This document shows positions 34,300-42,512 of a stretch of 50,747 nucleotides of DNA, in pieces. The notes under the pieces are model-generated. The model was not told the origin of the DNA. It saw nothing but the letters and a program-made list of their open reading frames with translations, and searched no databases. The translations under genes were made by a program, and so were the position numbers. Source of the DNA: Flavobacterium piscinae (GTDB lineage: Bacteria; Bacteroidota; Bacteroidia; Flavobacteriales; Flavobacteriaceae); NCBI RefSeq assembly GCF_004122145.1, contig NZ_SBKQ01000018.1, positions 1 through 50,747 of the forward strand, read 5' to 3'. How positions within the stretch are numbered: the stretch's first letter is position 1; each line of letters opens with the position of its first letter.

Positions 34300-34325
34300 A
34301 TAAACTTGAAGACCAAATTGAATAG

Positions 34326-34388
34326 GAACACAGATTAGAAAAATCAGAAAAATTTTTAAAATTTTATAGATTTCTTTCATCTGTGTTC
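34326..34388. repeat. AATCTGTG-type inverted repeat (locus C)
   Basis: Perfect 10-bp arms GAACACAGAT (34326-34335) and ATCTGTGTTC (34379-34388) enclose an A/T-rich core. That core shares AAAATTTTATAGATTT with 12150-12167 in locus B. It may fold as a terminator-like structure between the convergent peroxidase and GNAT genes. Confidence 0.65.
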
Positions 34389-34393
34389 TTCGT

Positions 34394-34900
34394 TTATGTA
34401 TTTTCCTCTAATATCAGTTGCACAAAAACCGAATCCAACCAACGATTAAACTTAAAACCGGATTCTTTTATAATTCCCACCTTTTTAAATCCATACTTTT
34501 CATGAAAGAGAATACTCTCTGTATTTTCAGCATCAATCACGCCAATCATTGTGTGTAAACCTTGTTTTTTGGCTAATTCGATTAACGATTGAAGTAACTT
34601 TCCACCCACACCTTTTCCTTTAAATTCATTCGAAACATAAACGGAATGTTCTACCGTAAACCGATATGCATCGCGAAAGCGAAATTCACCATACATACCA
34701 AATCCGGCTATTTTGCCATCCATTTCTGCCACAATCACCGGAAAATGTTTGGCTGTTTTTTCTTTTAATAAATCACTTTGCTTGGCTAAACTTCTGGGTT
34801 CATAATCATACAGCGAAGTGGAATGCAAAATATTATCGTTAATAATGTCCAAAATAGCCGTTACATCAGCTTCTGCATAAGGTCGAATTTGTATTGTCAT
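34394..34900 (-). CDS. GNAT N-acetyltransferase (phosphinothricin acetyltransferase-like)
   Basis: 168 residues. The acetyl-CoA loop is VSNEFKGKGVGGKLLQSLIE (about 90-109), with IRPYAEADVTAILDIINDNI at the start and GVIDAENTESILFHEKYGF near the end, a pattern typical of the PAT/MnaT group that acetylates small amines such as methionine sulfone or phosphinothricin. Natural substrate unknown. It has its own promoter (34918-34925 box). Confidence 0.9.
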   Translation of the reverse strand: MTIQIRPYAEADVTAILDIINDNILHSTSLYDYEPRSLAKQSDLLKEKTAKHFPVIVAEMDGKIAGFGMYGEFRFRDAYRFTVEHSVYVSNEFKGKGVGGKLLQSLIELAKKQGLHTMIGVIDAENTESILFHEKYGFKKVGIIKESGFKFNRWLDSVFVQLILEENT

Positions 34901-34917
34901 TTGTTGAAAAGTATGTT

Positions 34918-34946
34918 CAAATATAACAAAACTTTAATCGTTGCAA
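34918..34946 (-). promoter_or_regulatory. Promoter of the GNAT gene
   Basis: On the minus strand TTG is followed after 18 bp by TATATTTG (34925-34918), matching both elements of the Bacteroidota consensus. The ATG is 17 bp downstream. Confidence 0.6.
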
Positions 34947-34971
34947 CAAGCTTTTTTCGATGTTAAAATAA

Positions 34972-34979
34972 TAACTTTG
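34972..34979 (+). promoter_or_regulatory. -7 box of menD
   Basis: TAACTTTG fits TAnnTTTG, 50 bp before the menD ATG. No convincing -33 TTG at normal spacing. Confidence 0.45.
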
Positions 34980-35029
34980 TTTGTTGCTTCAAGTGTTTTT
35001 TTGTTGCAATTAATTTTCATCAGAAAAAA

Positions 35030-36691
35030 ATGATTTATCCCAAAATAGCGTTAGCCCAAAGCATCATTGAAATTTGTCATGCCAAAGGTATTCAACACAT
35101 TGTCATTGCCCCCGGTTCGCGAAATGCACCATTAACCATTGGCTTTACGGCCAATCCGTATTTTACGTGTTACAGCATTGCCGACGAGCGTTGTGCCGCT
35201 TTTTTTGCACTAGGAATTGCTCAGCAAATCGGTAAACCGGTTGTAGTGATTTGTACTTCCGGTTCGGCAGTATTAAATTTTTATCCGGCTGTAGCTGAAG
35301 CTTTTTACAGCATGATTCCGTTGGTCATCATTTCTGCCGACCGACCCAAAGCAATGGTGGATATTGGCGACGGACAAACCATTCGTCAGGAAAATGTGTT
35401 GGCCAATCATACCCATTTTAATGCCAATTTAACCGAAATGGCTTCGGAAGAAAATGATTTTTTAATCAACGAAGCGTTTAATAAAGCTTTTTCAAAATCG
35501 GGTCCCACGCATATTAATGCTCCGTTTGAAGAACCTTTGTATGAAACCATCTCTGTGCCAACTGTTGATACTATGATTTCCACGTTTGGGAAAGTATATA
35601 AAACTATTCCGTTTGAAGATATTATTGCCTCTACAAACATTTGGAATACGGCTCGAAAAAAAATGGTTTTGGTTGGTACACTCAATCCAAATGAATTAGA
35701 TGTATCAATTATCAATCATTTGGCTAATGATCCTTCGGTTGTTGTGATGACGGAAACAACTTCAAATTTGCATCATGCATCGTTTTTAAACAATATCGAT
35801 GCTATTATCACCCCGTTTTCAATAGAAGATTTCGAAGATTTTCAACCGGATATTGTATTGACTTTCGGTGGAATGATTGTATCAAAACGAATAAAAGCTT
35901 TTTTACGAAGTTATCCTCCAACACACCATTGGCATGTAGATAGGCTTAGGGCTTACAATACATTTGGAAGCTTGACCTATCATTTTGAAGTCAACCCAAA
36001 TGATTTTTTTAATCAGTTTTTGCCCTATACAAAATATATCCAAAGTAATTACCACGATTTAGGATTACGAATTAAAACATTGCGGAAAGAGAAGCATACA
36101 ACGTATATGAACCGTTTGTCGTTTTGTGATTTCAAAGCATTTGAACTAATCGTAAATCATTTACCAGAATACCTTCATTTACAAGTAGGAAACAGTTCAT
36201 CTATCCGCTACTTACAACTGTTTGATTTGCCAAATAAAGTCGAAGTCTTTTGTAATCGAGGAACAAGCGGTATTGATGGAAGTACATCAACTGCGATTGG
36301 AGCTGCTTTGGCCTCTGAAAAGGACACTTTATTAATTACGGGTGATGTGAGTTTCTTTTATGACAGTAATGCATTGTGGAACAATTACATCCCCAAAAAT
36401 TTTAAAATTATTATCATTAATAATGGAGGAGGAGGCATCTTTCGCATTTTGCCCGGTCATGAAGAAAATGAAACGTTTCATACCTATTTTGAAACAGCTC
36501 ATTGTTTAACAGCTGAACAATTAGCGACAATGTTTCGTTTTGGGTATCGAAAAGCGAGTTCGATAGAAACAGTAGAGAAGGAGTTAAAAGTATTTTTTGC
36601 TGAATCAGAAGTACCACAGATTTTGGAAATATTTACACCAACCTATGAAAATGATATGCTGTTGAAAGAGTATTTTAGGAGGCTGAACTAA
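35030..36691 (+). CDS. menD: 2-succinyl-5-enolpyruvyl-6-hydroxy-3-cyclohexene-1-carboxylate synthase
   Basis: 553 residues, the usual MenD length. It is a thiamine-diphosphate enzyme that joins isochorismate and 2-oxoglutarate in menaquinone synthesis. The N-terminal domain has HIVIAPGSRNAPLTIGF and CTSGSAVLNFYPAVAEA; the C-terminal ThDP motif is GDVSFFYDSNALWNN with NNGGGGIFRILPG after it. Menaquinone is the main respiratory quinone of flavobacteria. It stands alone here with its own -7 box; no other men gene is in the window. Confidence 0.96.
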   Translation: MIYPKIALAQSIIEICHAKGIQHIVIAPGSRNAPLTIGFTANPYFTCYSIADERCAAFFALGIAQQIGKPVVVICTSGSAVLNFYPAVAEAFYSMIPLVIISADRPKAMVDIGDGQTIRQENVLANHTHFNANLTEMASEENDFLINEAFNKAFSKSGPTHINAPFEEPLYETISVPTVDTMISTFGKVYKTIPFEDIIASTNIWNTARKKMVLVGTLNPNELDVSIINHLANDPSVVVMTETTSNLHHASFLNNIDAIITPFSIEDFEDFQPDIVLTFGGMIVSKRIKAFLRSYPPTHHWHVDRLRAYNTFGSLTYHFEVNPNDFFNQFLPYTKYIQSNYHDLGLRIKTLRKEKHTTYMNRLSFCDFKAFELIVNHLPEYLHLQVGNSSSIRYLQLFDLPNKVEVFCNRGTSGIDGSTSTAIGAALASEKDTLLITGDVSFFYDSNALWNNYIPKNFKIIIINNGGGGIFRILPGHEENETFHTYFETAHCLTAEQLATMFRFGYRKASSIETVEKELKVFFAESEVPQILEIFTPTYENDMLLKEYFRRLN

Positions 36692-36747
36692 AAACAGTAT
36701 TCTTGATTCTTATTTTGTTTTACTTCGAATTTAAGAAATAAAAAAAA

Positions 36748-37188
36748 TTATTGTAGAAATATTTTACAAACAAACTTTTTATGTGTGTTTGGAAATCCTT
36801 CCCGTTCATAAAAAGCATGAGCTTTTTCACGCTTAAAACTTGATGTAACTTCAAGTTGGAGGATATTTTTTTCTTTGGCAATTTTTTTTAATTCATCAAG
36901 TAATTGTTTGCCAATTTGTTTACTTCTATATTGTTCAAGAACAAACATTTCCTGAATTTCGCCCACTAAACCACCATGATGAATGAGGTTTTGCACATGA
37001 CAACTGATAAATCCAACCGGGATTTGGTTGATTTCGGCCAATAGAAAAATATGTTTAGGATTGGAAAGATTTTCGAGAAAAATGGCTTGTTGAGAAGCTT
37101 TTGGAAAAACGAAGTCTTCCAAAGCGTTGATAAATTGATAAACGGCCTCAAAATCGGTTTCGGAAACGGGACGAATGAGGCAATTCAT
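36748..37188 (-). CDS. GNAT family N-acetyltransferase
   Basis: 146 residues. The motif A region MFVLEQYRSKQIGKQLLDEL carries an RxxxIGxxLL variant of the usual R/Q-x-x-G-x-G/A acetyl-CoA loop, and the C-terminal FKREKAHAFYEREGFPNTHK is normal. Substrate unknown. It begins 4 bp after the stop of the DUF4258 gene, so the two are probably cotranscribed. Confidence 0.88.
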   Translation of the reverse strand: MNCLIRPVSETDFEAVYQFINALEDFVFPKASQQAIFLENLSNPKHIFLLAEINQIPVGFISCHVQNLIHHGGLVGEIQEMFVLEQYRSKQIGKQLLDELKKIAKEKNILQLEVTSSFKREKAHAFYEREGFPNTHKKFVCKIFLQ

Positions 37189-37192
37189 AGGA

Positions 37193-37576
37193 CTATTTTT
37201 TGATGGATTTTAATACTGCTTTATTTTCAAAATTAAGCACTTCTATGAAGATGGGAATCTGTTTTACTGTTTTTCCTTCAATCACGTATAGTTTAGCCGC
37301 ACCAACTTTTACATTACTTTGACTAAAATCGATATCGCCGTGGGTTAATGTGTTTTTGATGTCAACCGTATCAATCCAAGTTTCTGCCAATACGGCTGAT
37401 GCTTCTTCGGAATAGTGAAAAGGTTTGGTTCGAATGTCTTTTAGTACACGGCAATTGGGTAAATAACAGAATGTTACGCCTCTCGATTCTGCTTTTGCTC
37501 CTAAAAAGTAAACTAGGAATATCACCCCGATTAATAAACCGAACAGAAAAAAAGCAAGCCTTTGATAGAATTTCAT
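37193..37576 (-). CDS. DUF4258 domain-containing membrane-anchored protein
   Basis: 127 residues from the ATG at 37576 (a GTG directly upstream at 37579 is equally in frame). One membrane helix (LAFFLFGLLIGVIFLVYFLG) is followed by a DUF4258 domain with a CYLPNCRVLKDIRTKPFHYS block and the FIEVLNFENKAVL end. The domain is a small alpha/beta fold of unknown role, often associated with toxin-antitoxin or protein-protein functions elsewhere; nothing here supports such a role. It lies between ald and the GNAT gene on the same strand. Confidence 0.82.
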   Translation of the reverse strand: MKFYQRLAFFLFGLLIGVIFLVYFLGAKAESRGVTFCYLPNCRVLKDIRTKPFHYSEEASAVLAETWIDTVDIKNTLTHGDIDFSQSNVKVGAAKLYVIEGKTVKQIPIFIEVLNFENKAVLKSIKK

Positions 37577-37614
37577 CACTAAGTTTTAAGATAACAAAAG
37601 TACGAACAAATTCG

Positions 37615-38808
37615 CTAAAACACAATCAAATTAATATCGCTGTTGGGCAAATCAAACCAATCTCCAATGGATTTACTGGTCAAAATTCCGTGGTAAAAAT
37701 AAAGTCCGTTTTTCAGTCCACGGTTGCAACGAATAGCACTTTCCACACCACCGTCTTCGGCAATCTGAATTAAATAAGGTGTCAAAATATTACTGATAGA
37801 GAGTGATGCGGTTTTGGAATACCGCGATGGAATATTCGGTACGCAATAATGAATAACATTGTTTTTGATAAATGTCGGTTTTTCGTGCGTAGTGATTTCT
37901 GAGGTTTCAAAACAGCCACCGGTATCAATGCTCACATCCACAATTACGGCTCCTTTTTTCATGTGTTCCACCATGGTTTCGGTCACCACAACCGGCGTGC
38001 GGTTTTGTCCACGCATGGCTCCAATCGCCACATCGCAACGGCGTAAGGCTTTTAATAAACCTTTTGGTTGAATGGTAGAGGTAAAAATCGGATGTTTTAA
38101 ATTGTTTTGCAAACGACGCAGTTTGGTGATGGAGTTGTCAAACACTTTTACGTTGGCACCCAAACCAAGTGCAGTTTTAGCAGCAAATTCACCTACTGTT
38201 CCGGCACCAATAATTACCACATCAGTAGGAGCAACGCCGGTAATATTACCAAATAACAAACCTTTTCCAAATTGGTTGTTAATCATTAATTCGGCTGCGA
38301 TTAAAATGGAGGCAGTTCCGGCAATTTCACTCAACGATTTCACAGCAGGGTAGGAACCATCGTCATCTTTGATGAATTCAAACGCAAAAGCGGTGATTTT
38401 TTTCTTGGCTAATTTTTCGAAATATTCCTTTTTTCGGGTTTTTAATTGAATGGCAGAAATGATAATGGTGTTGGGATTAATCATTTCGATTTCTGCAGAA
38501 GTGGGTGGTTCGACCTTCAGAATCATCGGACAGCTAAAAACTTTCTTGGGGTCTTGGGTGATTTCTGCTCCGGCATCTGAATATTCTTTGTCGGTATAAC
38601 TCGCACTTTCTCCGGCTCCTGCTTCCAATAAGACGCGATGACCATGTGATACCAATGAATTGACAGCATCCGGTGTTAAGCAAATTCTTCGTTCCTGATA
38701 AGAAGTTTCTTTGGGAATTCCGATGAACAACTCGCTTTTGTGTCGTGCGACTTCCAATTTTTCTTCCTGAGGAAGCAATTGTTGTTTAGAAAAGGGTGTA
38801 AGCGGCAT
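37615..38808 (-). CDS. ald: Alanine dehydrogenase
   Basis: 397 residues. The N-terminal IGIPKETSYQERRICLTPDAV carries the pyruvate-binding Arg region, and the Rossmann nucleotide loop is VVIIGAGTVGEFAAKTALGLG. The Lys/His of the Ald/PntA family lie around LKVEPPT and the IPSRYSKTAS region. It interconverts L-alanine and pyruvate with NAD. It is the third gene of the row PorX-tsaE-ald, which I recall as common in Flavobacteriaceae. A 260-bp repeat-bearing gap separates it from tsaE. Confidence 0.9.
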   Translation of the reverse strand: MPLTPFSKQQLLPQEEKLEVARHKSELFIGIPKETSYQERRICLTPDAVNSLVSHGHRVLLEAGAGESASYTDKEYSDAGAEITQDPKKVFSCPMILKVEPPTSAEIEMINPNTIIISAIQLKTRKKEYFEKLAKKKITAFAFEFIKDDDGSYPAVKSLSEIAGTASILIAAELMINNQFGKGLLFGNITGVAPTDVVIIGAGTVGEFAAKTALGLGANVKVFDNSITKLRRLQNNLKHPIFTSTIQPKGLLKALRRCDVAIGAMRGQNRTPVVVTETMVEHMKKGAVIVDVSIDTGGCFETSEITTHEKPTFIKNNVIHYCVPNIPSRYSKTASLSISNILTPYLIQIAEDGGVESAIRCNRGLKNGLYFYHGILTSKSIGDWFDLPNSDINLIVF

Positions 38809-38869
38809 AAATGATGCTAAAAATTAATGGTCTAAGTTAACAATTATTTTGGAAATAGAAATAGTTTTT

Positions 38870-39058
38870 TTTGTTTCAGGTTTTAGGTATCAAGTTTCAG
38901 GTTGATTTGTGCTTTGAAGAATATTTAGTACTTATTAATCTGTTGCAATCTATTACAGCGAAGCTGTTAAAATCTGCGTGAATCTGCGTTTTGCGAAGCA
39001 AATCCGTTCAATCCGTGTTCTATTTTAAAGTTTCAAGTTTGATGTTTCAAGTTGAAAC
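38870..39058. repeat. Intergenic repeats between tsaE and ald (locus D plus GTTTCA words)
   Basis: The outer parts carry GTTTCAGGTTTTAGG / AAGTTTCAGGTTG (38875-38905) and AGTTTCAAG / GTTTCAAGTTGAAAC (39030-39057). The inner part (38954-39022) has four AATCYGYG-type words and two mini-hairpins sharing the core GCGAAGC: ACA-GCGAAGC-TGT (38955-38967 with arms ACAGC/GCTGT) and TTT-GCGAAGC-AAA (38990-39002). No ORF. Confidence 0.65.
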
Positions 39059-39068
39059 TAATTATAAA

Positions 39069-39473
39069 TCAGCTTAAAATTAATTTACGATCGCCATTTT
39101 CCATTATTTCAATCGTAATCACACTATGTTTTTTAGGAATGAGATTTGGAATTTTTTCTGCCCACTCAATAAAACACCAATGACCGGAATAGAGGTAATC
39201 TTCAATTCCGAAATCAAGGGCTTCCGTTTCGTTTTTCAAACGGTACATGTCGAAATGGTAGACTAATCCATCGTGTGCTTCATATTCATTCACCAATGAA
39301 AAAGTAGGGCTGGAGGTTGGGTTTTCAACTCCTAATGCTTTGGCTAAAGCCTTGATAAATGTAGTTTTTCCGGCTCCCATTTGGCCGTTAAAAAGCATGA
39401 CTTTTTCAGGATTGGATGATGCTATTTTTTGTGCGATGATTTCTATTTCGCTTAAATTGAATTGGTATTGCAT
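39069..39473 (-). CDS. tsaE: t6A biosynthesis ATPase subunit TsaE
   Basis: 134 residues. Walker A GQMGAGKTTFIKAL starts at 30, and the TsaE pattern PTSSPTFSLVNEY, VYHFDMYRL and HWCFIEWAEKI follows. With TsaB, TsaC and TsaD it makes the threonylcarbamoyladenosine at position 37 of ANN-reading tRNAs; TcdA (11384-12103) then cyclises it. It lies downstream of porX and upstream of ald on the same strand. Confidence 0.95.
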   Translation of the reverse strand: MQYQFNLSEIEIIAQKIASSNPEKVMLFNGQMGAGKTTFIKALAKALGVENPTSSPTFSLVNEYEAHDGLVYHFDMYRLKNETEALDFGIEDYLYSGHWCFIEWAEKIPNLIPKKHSVITIEIMENGDRKLILS

Positions 39474-39537
39474 TTTGCTTTTAAGTATTAAACACGCTGA
39501 ATTAATGTCTTAGTAAATGCAAAATTAGCATTTTTCA

Positions 39538-39565
39538 ACTAACAATCGAAAACCGACAACCGTTG
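39538..39565. repeat. Degenerate pair of the 14-mer found before tcdA
   Basis: ACTAACAATCGAAA (39538-39551) and ACCGACAACCGTTG (39552-39565) are diverged copies of ACTGACAACTGAAA. The pair ends exactly at the porX stop codon (39566). Confidence 0.6.
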
Positions 39566-41119
39566 CTACCTCGGATTAAACACCAAAAAAGGTACAATCA
39601 TTTCTTCCAACGAAATACCGCCGTGTTGATAGGAATTTCGATAATAACTCACGTAGTGGTTATAATTGTTAACGTAGGCTAGAAATAAATCATTTTTGGC
39701 AAAAATAAAAGAGCTGCTCATGTTGATGGACGGTAAACCAATTTTTTTCGGGTCTTTCACGGCATACACATCTTTGTCTTCGTAGGTCAAACTGCGTCCG
39801 GTTTTGTAACGCAAGTTCAAACTTGTGTTTTTATCGCCAATTACTTTGGATGGATTTTTAACGTTAATCGTACCGTGGTCGGTGGTTAAGATAAGTTTAA
39901 AACCCATTTGTTGAGCCATTTGAATCATTTCCAACAAAGGCGAATTTTTAAACCAACTTAGTGTTAATGAACGATACGCTTTGTCATTTGAAGCTAATTC
40001 TTTCACCACTTCCATTTCTGTTTTAGCATGCGATAACATATCCACAAAATTGTAAACGATAGTGGTTAAATCATTGTTTTTTAGTCCTTTAAAATTATCG
40101 ACTAGTTTTTTACCGTCTTTAAAGTTGGTGATTTTATAGTATTCACTTTTTATGTTGAGGCCTAATCGTTTTAATTGAGCTTCTAAAAATTCACCTTCGT
40201 AAAGGTTTTTTCCACCGTCTTCCACATCATTTCGCCAATATTGCGGAAATTGTTTTTCCATTTCCAACGGTGTTAAACCGGAGAAAATTGCATTTCTTGC
40301 ATATTGCGTAGCGGTGGGAAGCATGGCATAATAAGCCGTTTCTTTTTCCGTTTTGTAATGATTATTTACCACACTTTCAAACGCTTTCCATTGGTCATAA
40401 CGCAAATTATCAATCACAACAAACAAAATGGGTTTGTCTTTTTTTACGATTTCCGGCACAACATATTCACGGAATAATTTGTGTGACAAAACCGGCTTGT
40501 CAGCTTTTTCATCAAACCATTTTTCGTAATTTTTTTCAATAAATTTCCCGAATTGTGTATTTGCTTCCACTTTTTGCGATTCTAAGATGGAAATCAAGCC
40601 TTGGTCTTCGATATTTTCTAATTCAATTTCCCAGAAAATTAGTTTTTTATACAATTCCGCCCAATCTTCAAAAGAATTTACCATCGCTAAATCCATAGCG
40701 ATTTTCCGGAATTCTTTTTGATAATCCAGCGTAGTTTTTTCAGTAATTAAACGTGAATGGTCTAGATTTTTCTTTAATGCCAACAGAATTTGGTTCGGGT
40801 TAACCGGTTTTATCAAATAATCGGCAATTTTAGAACCAATGGCTTCTTCCATGATATGTTCTTCCTCGCTTTTGGTAATCATAATCACCGGTACTGATGA
40901 TTTTTTTTCTTTCATTTCCGAAAGCGTTTCCAAACCGCTCATTCCGGGCATGTTTTCATCTAAAAAAACAATATCAAACTGGTTTTCTTCAAAGATATCC
41001 ACCGCATCACGACCATTATTGCAAGTGGTCACTGCATAATTTTTGTTTTCTAAAAAGAGAATATGTGGTTTAAGTAAATCAATTTCATCATCTACCCAAA
41101 GAATTTTTATTTTGTCCAT
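39566..41119 (-). CDS. porX: T9SS regulator PorX (response regulator/PglZ phosphatase-like)
   Basis: 517 residues from the ATG at 41119 (a TTG at 41143 would add eight residues). The receiver domain has acidic residues in WVDDE (Asp10, Asp11), phosphoacceptor Asp54 in FLDENMPG, MITKSEE and Lys in LIKPVNP. The remaining 380 residues form a PglZ/alkaline-phosphatase-superfamily domain with VVIDNLRYDQW, a Thr nucleophile candidate in LPTATQYARNAIFSG, and TTDHGTINVKNPS. In Porphyromonas and Flavobacterium PorX works with the kinase PorY and a sigma factor to control T9SS genes. It therefore ties in with the T9SS cargo and PorP genes at the window start. Confidence 0.95.
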   Translation of the reverse strand: MDKIKILWVDDEIDLLKPHILFLENKNYAVTTCNNGRDAVDIFEENQFDIVFLDENMPGMSGLETLSEMKEKKSSVPVIMITKSEEEHIMEEAIGSKIADYLIKPVNPNQILLALKKNLDHSRLITEKTTLDYQKEFRKIAMDLAMVNSFEDWAELYKKLIFWEIELENIEDQGLISILESQKVEANTQFGKFIEKNYEKWFDEKADKPVLSHKLFREYVVPEIVKKDKPILFVVIDNLRYDQWKAFESVVNNHYKTEKETAYYAMLPTATQYARNAIFSGLTPLEMEKQFPQYWRNDVEDGGKNLYEGEFLEAQLKRLGLNIKSEYYKITNFKDGKKLVDNFKGLKNNDLTTIVYNFVDMLSHAKTEMEVVKELASNDKAYRSLTLSWFKNSPLLEMIQMAQQMGFKLILTTDHGTINVKNPSKVIGDKNTSLNLRYKTGRSLTYEDKDVYAVKDPKKIGLPSINMSSSFIFAKNDLFLAYVNNYNHYVSYYRNSYQHGGISLEEMIVPFLVFNPR

Positions 41120-41217
41120 AAAGGTTTTTTTTAATTGGTGCAATTTAACAATTATCGAACGCTGGAAGTATTAAAGTTATTGTAAAAATTTGATGAATTA
41201 TACAAAATCAAAATCAG

Positions 41218-41225
41218 TATATTTG
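41218..41225 (+). promoter_or_regulatory. -7 box of the HD hydrolase gene
   Basis: TATATTTG, a full TAnnTTTG match, lies inside the longest ORF reading and 19 bp before the GTG at 41244. It suggests translation starts at that GTG. Confidence 0.5.
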
Positions 41226-41243
41226 CAATCCAATTCAAACTTT

Positions 41244-42488
41244 GTGAGTCGAACCAATAAATTAAAAATTTTTAACGATCCAATTTACGGATTCATTACA
41301 ATTCCGAATGAATTGGTTTTTGATTTAATTCAGCATCCTTACTTTCAGCGATTGCGTAGAATTTCTCAAATGGGAATGTCGTACTTGGTTTATCCCGGAG
41401 CACATCATACGCGTTTTCATCATGCTTTAGGTGCCATGCATTTGATGCAGAAAGCGGTTAAAGTATTGCGTTTCAAAGGAATTTCGATTTCACATGAAGA
41501 AGAAACAGCACTCTATATTGCTATTCTTTTGCATGATATTGGGCACGGACCTTTTTCGCATGCGTTAGAACAAAGTATCGTTGAAAATGTTCATCACGAA
41601 GAAATTTCTCTTTTGTTTATGCATCGACTGAATGAGGAATTTGAGGGGAAACTAAGCTTAGCCATTCAGGTTTTTAAAGGGGAATACCCTCGTAAATTTA
41701 TGCTTCAATTGATTTCAAGTCAGTTGGATATGGATCGAATGGATTATTTAAAACGAGACAGTTTTTATTCGGGTGTAGCTGAAGGAAATATTAATTCAGA
41801 CCGACTCATTCAGATGCTTCATGTTATTGATGATGTTTTGGTTGTGGAAGAAAAAGCGATTTATTCCATCGAAAAATTCTTAATGGCAAGACGTTTAATG
41901 TATTGGCAAGCTTACTTGCATAAAACAAGTTTGGTGGCCGAATTGATTTTAACCAAAGCATTAAAAAGAGCCAAAGAACTTACTCAAAAAGGAATTGTTT
42001 TGGAGGCTTCAAAATCTCTTTCATTTTTCTTGAATCATAAAATAGAAAGAGAGGATTTTACAAATGAAGTATTAGAAAAATTTTCCCAATTAGATGATTT
42101 TGATATCATTTGTGCATTGAAAGCATGGCAAATACACGAAGATTTTGTACTCAGCACTTTGAGTAAAATGATAATTAATAGAGATTTACTGAAAATTAAA
42201 GTAAGTAACGATAAATTTGATAAAGCAATATTGTTAGCTTACAAGCAACAATTGCTAGCTGATTTTCCTGTCACCATGTCAGAAACGGATTATTTTGTAT
42301 TTAAAGGAAAAATAAAGACTTTAGGATACAATAAGGAGTCGCAACCCATTAAAATTGTTAAAAAGGACAGGACAGTGGAGGATGTTGTAATTTCTTCTGA
42401 TCAACTTAATTCGAAAGCTTTCTCTAAACCGGTAACAAAGTTCTATATTTGTTTTCCAAAAGTACTCGAAGAAATTAACAAATTTTAG
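41244..42488 (+). CDS. HD domain-containing phosphohydrolase (dGTPase-like)
   Basis: 414 residues from the GTG at 41244. The frame is open back to 41190 (ATG at 41193), but a -7 box lies in that stretch and the family's usual start, close to NKLKIFNDPIYGFI, begins just after the GTG. HD metal ligands are in TRFHHALG and LLHDIGHGPFSHALE (His97, Asp98), with the later Asp in LDMDRMDYLKRDS. Relatives include SAMHD1-like dNTP triphosphohydrolases; the substrate is not certain. It stands just upstream of the lpx operon but has its own promoter. Confidence 0.88.
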   Translation: MSRTNKLKIFNDPIYGFITIPNELVFDLIQHPYFQRLRRISQMGMSYLVYPGAHHTRFHHALGAMHLMQKAVKVLRFKGISISHEEETALYIAILLHDIGHGPFSHALEQSIVENVHHEEISLLFMHRLNEEFEGKLSLAIQVFKGEYPRKFMLQLISSQLDMDRMDYLKRDSFYSGVAEGNINSDRLIQMLHVIDDVLVVEEKAIYSIEKFLMARRLMYWQAYLHKTSLVAELILTKALKRAKELTQKGIVLEASKSLSFFLNHKIEREDFTNEVLEKFSQLDDFDIICALKAWQIHEDFVLSTLSKMIINRDLLKIKVSNDKFDKAILLAYKQQLLADFPVTMSETDYFVFKGKIKTLGYNKESQPIKIVKKDRTVEDVVISSDQLNSKAFSKPVTKFYICFPKVLEEINKF

Positions 42489-42499
42489 GTAGTTTTTTA

Positions 42500-42507
42500 T
42501 ATTTTTG
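42500..42507 (+). promoter_or_regulatory. -7 box of the lpx operon, near-leaderless
   Basis: TATTTTTG fits TAnnTTTG and ends 5 bp before the lpxD ATG at 42513, predicting a transcript with almost no leader. No clear -33 element. Confidence 0.45.
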
Positions 42508-42512
42508 TCGGA

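Noticed and set aside
37193..37576. Toxin-antitoxin module (DUF4258 beside a GNAT gene)
   Set aside because: The DUF4258 protein is membrane-anchored and the GNAT lacks a small antitoxin partner; the pair does not look like a TA operon.
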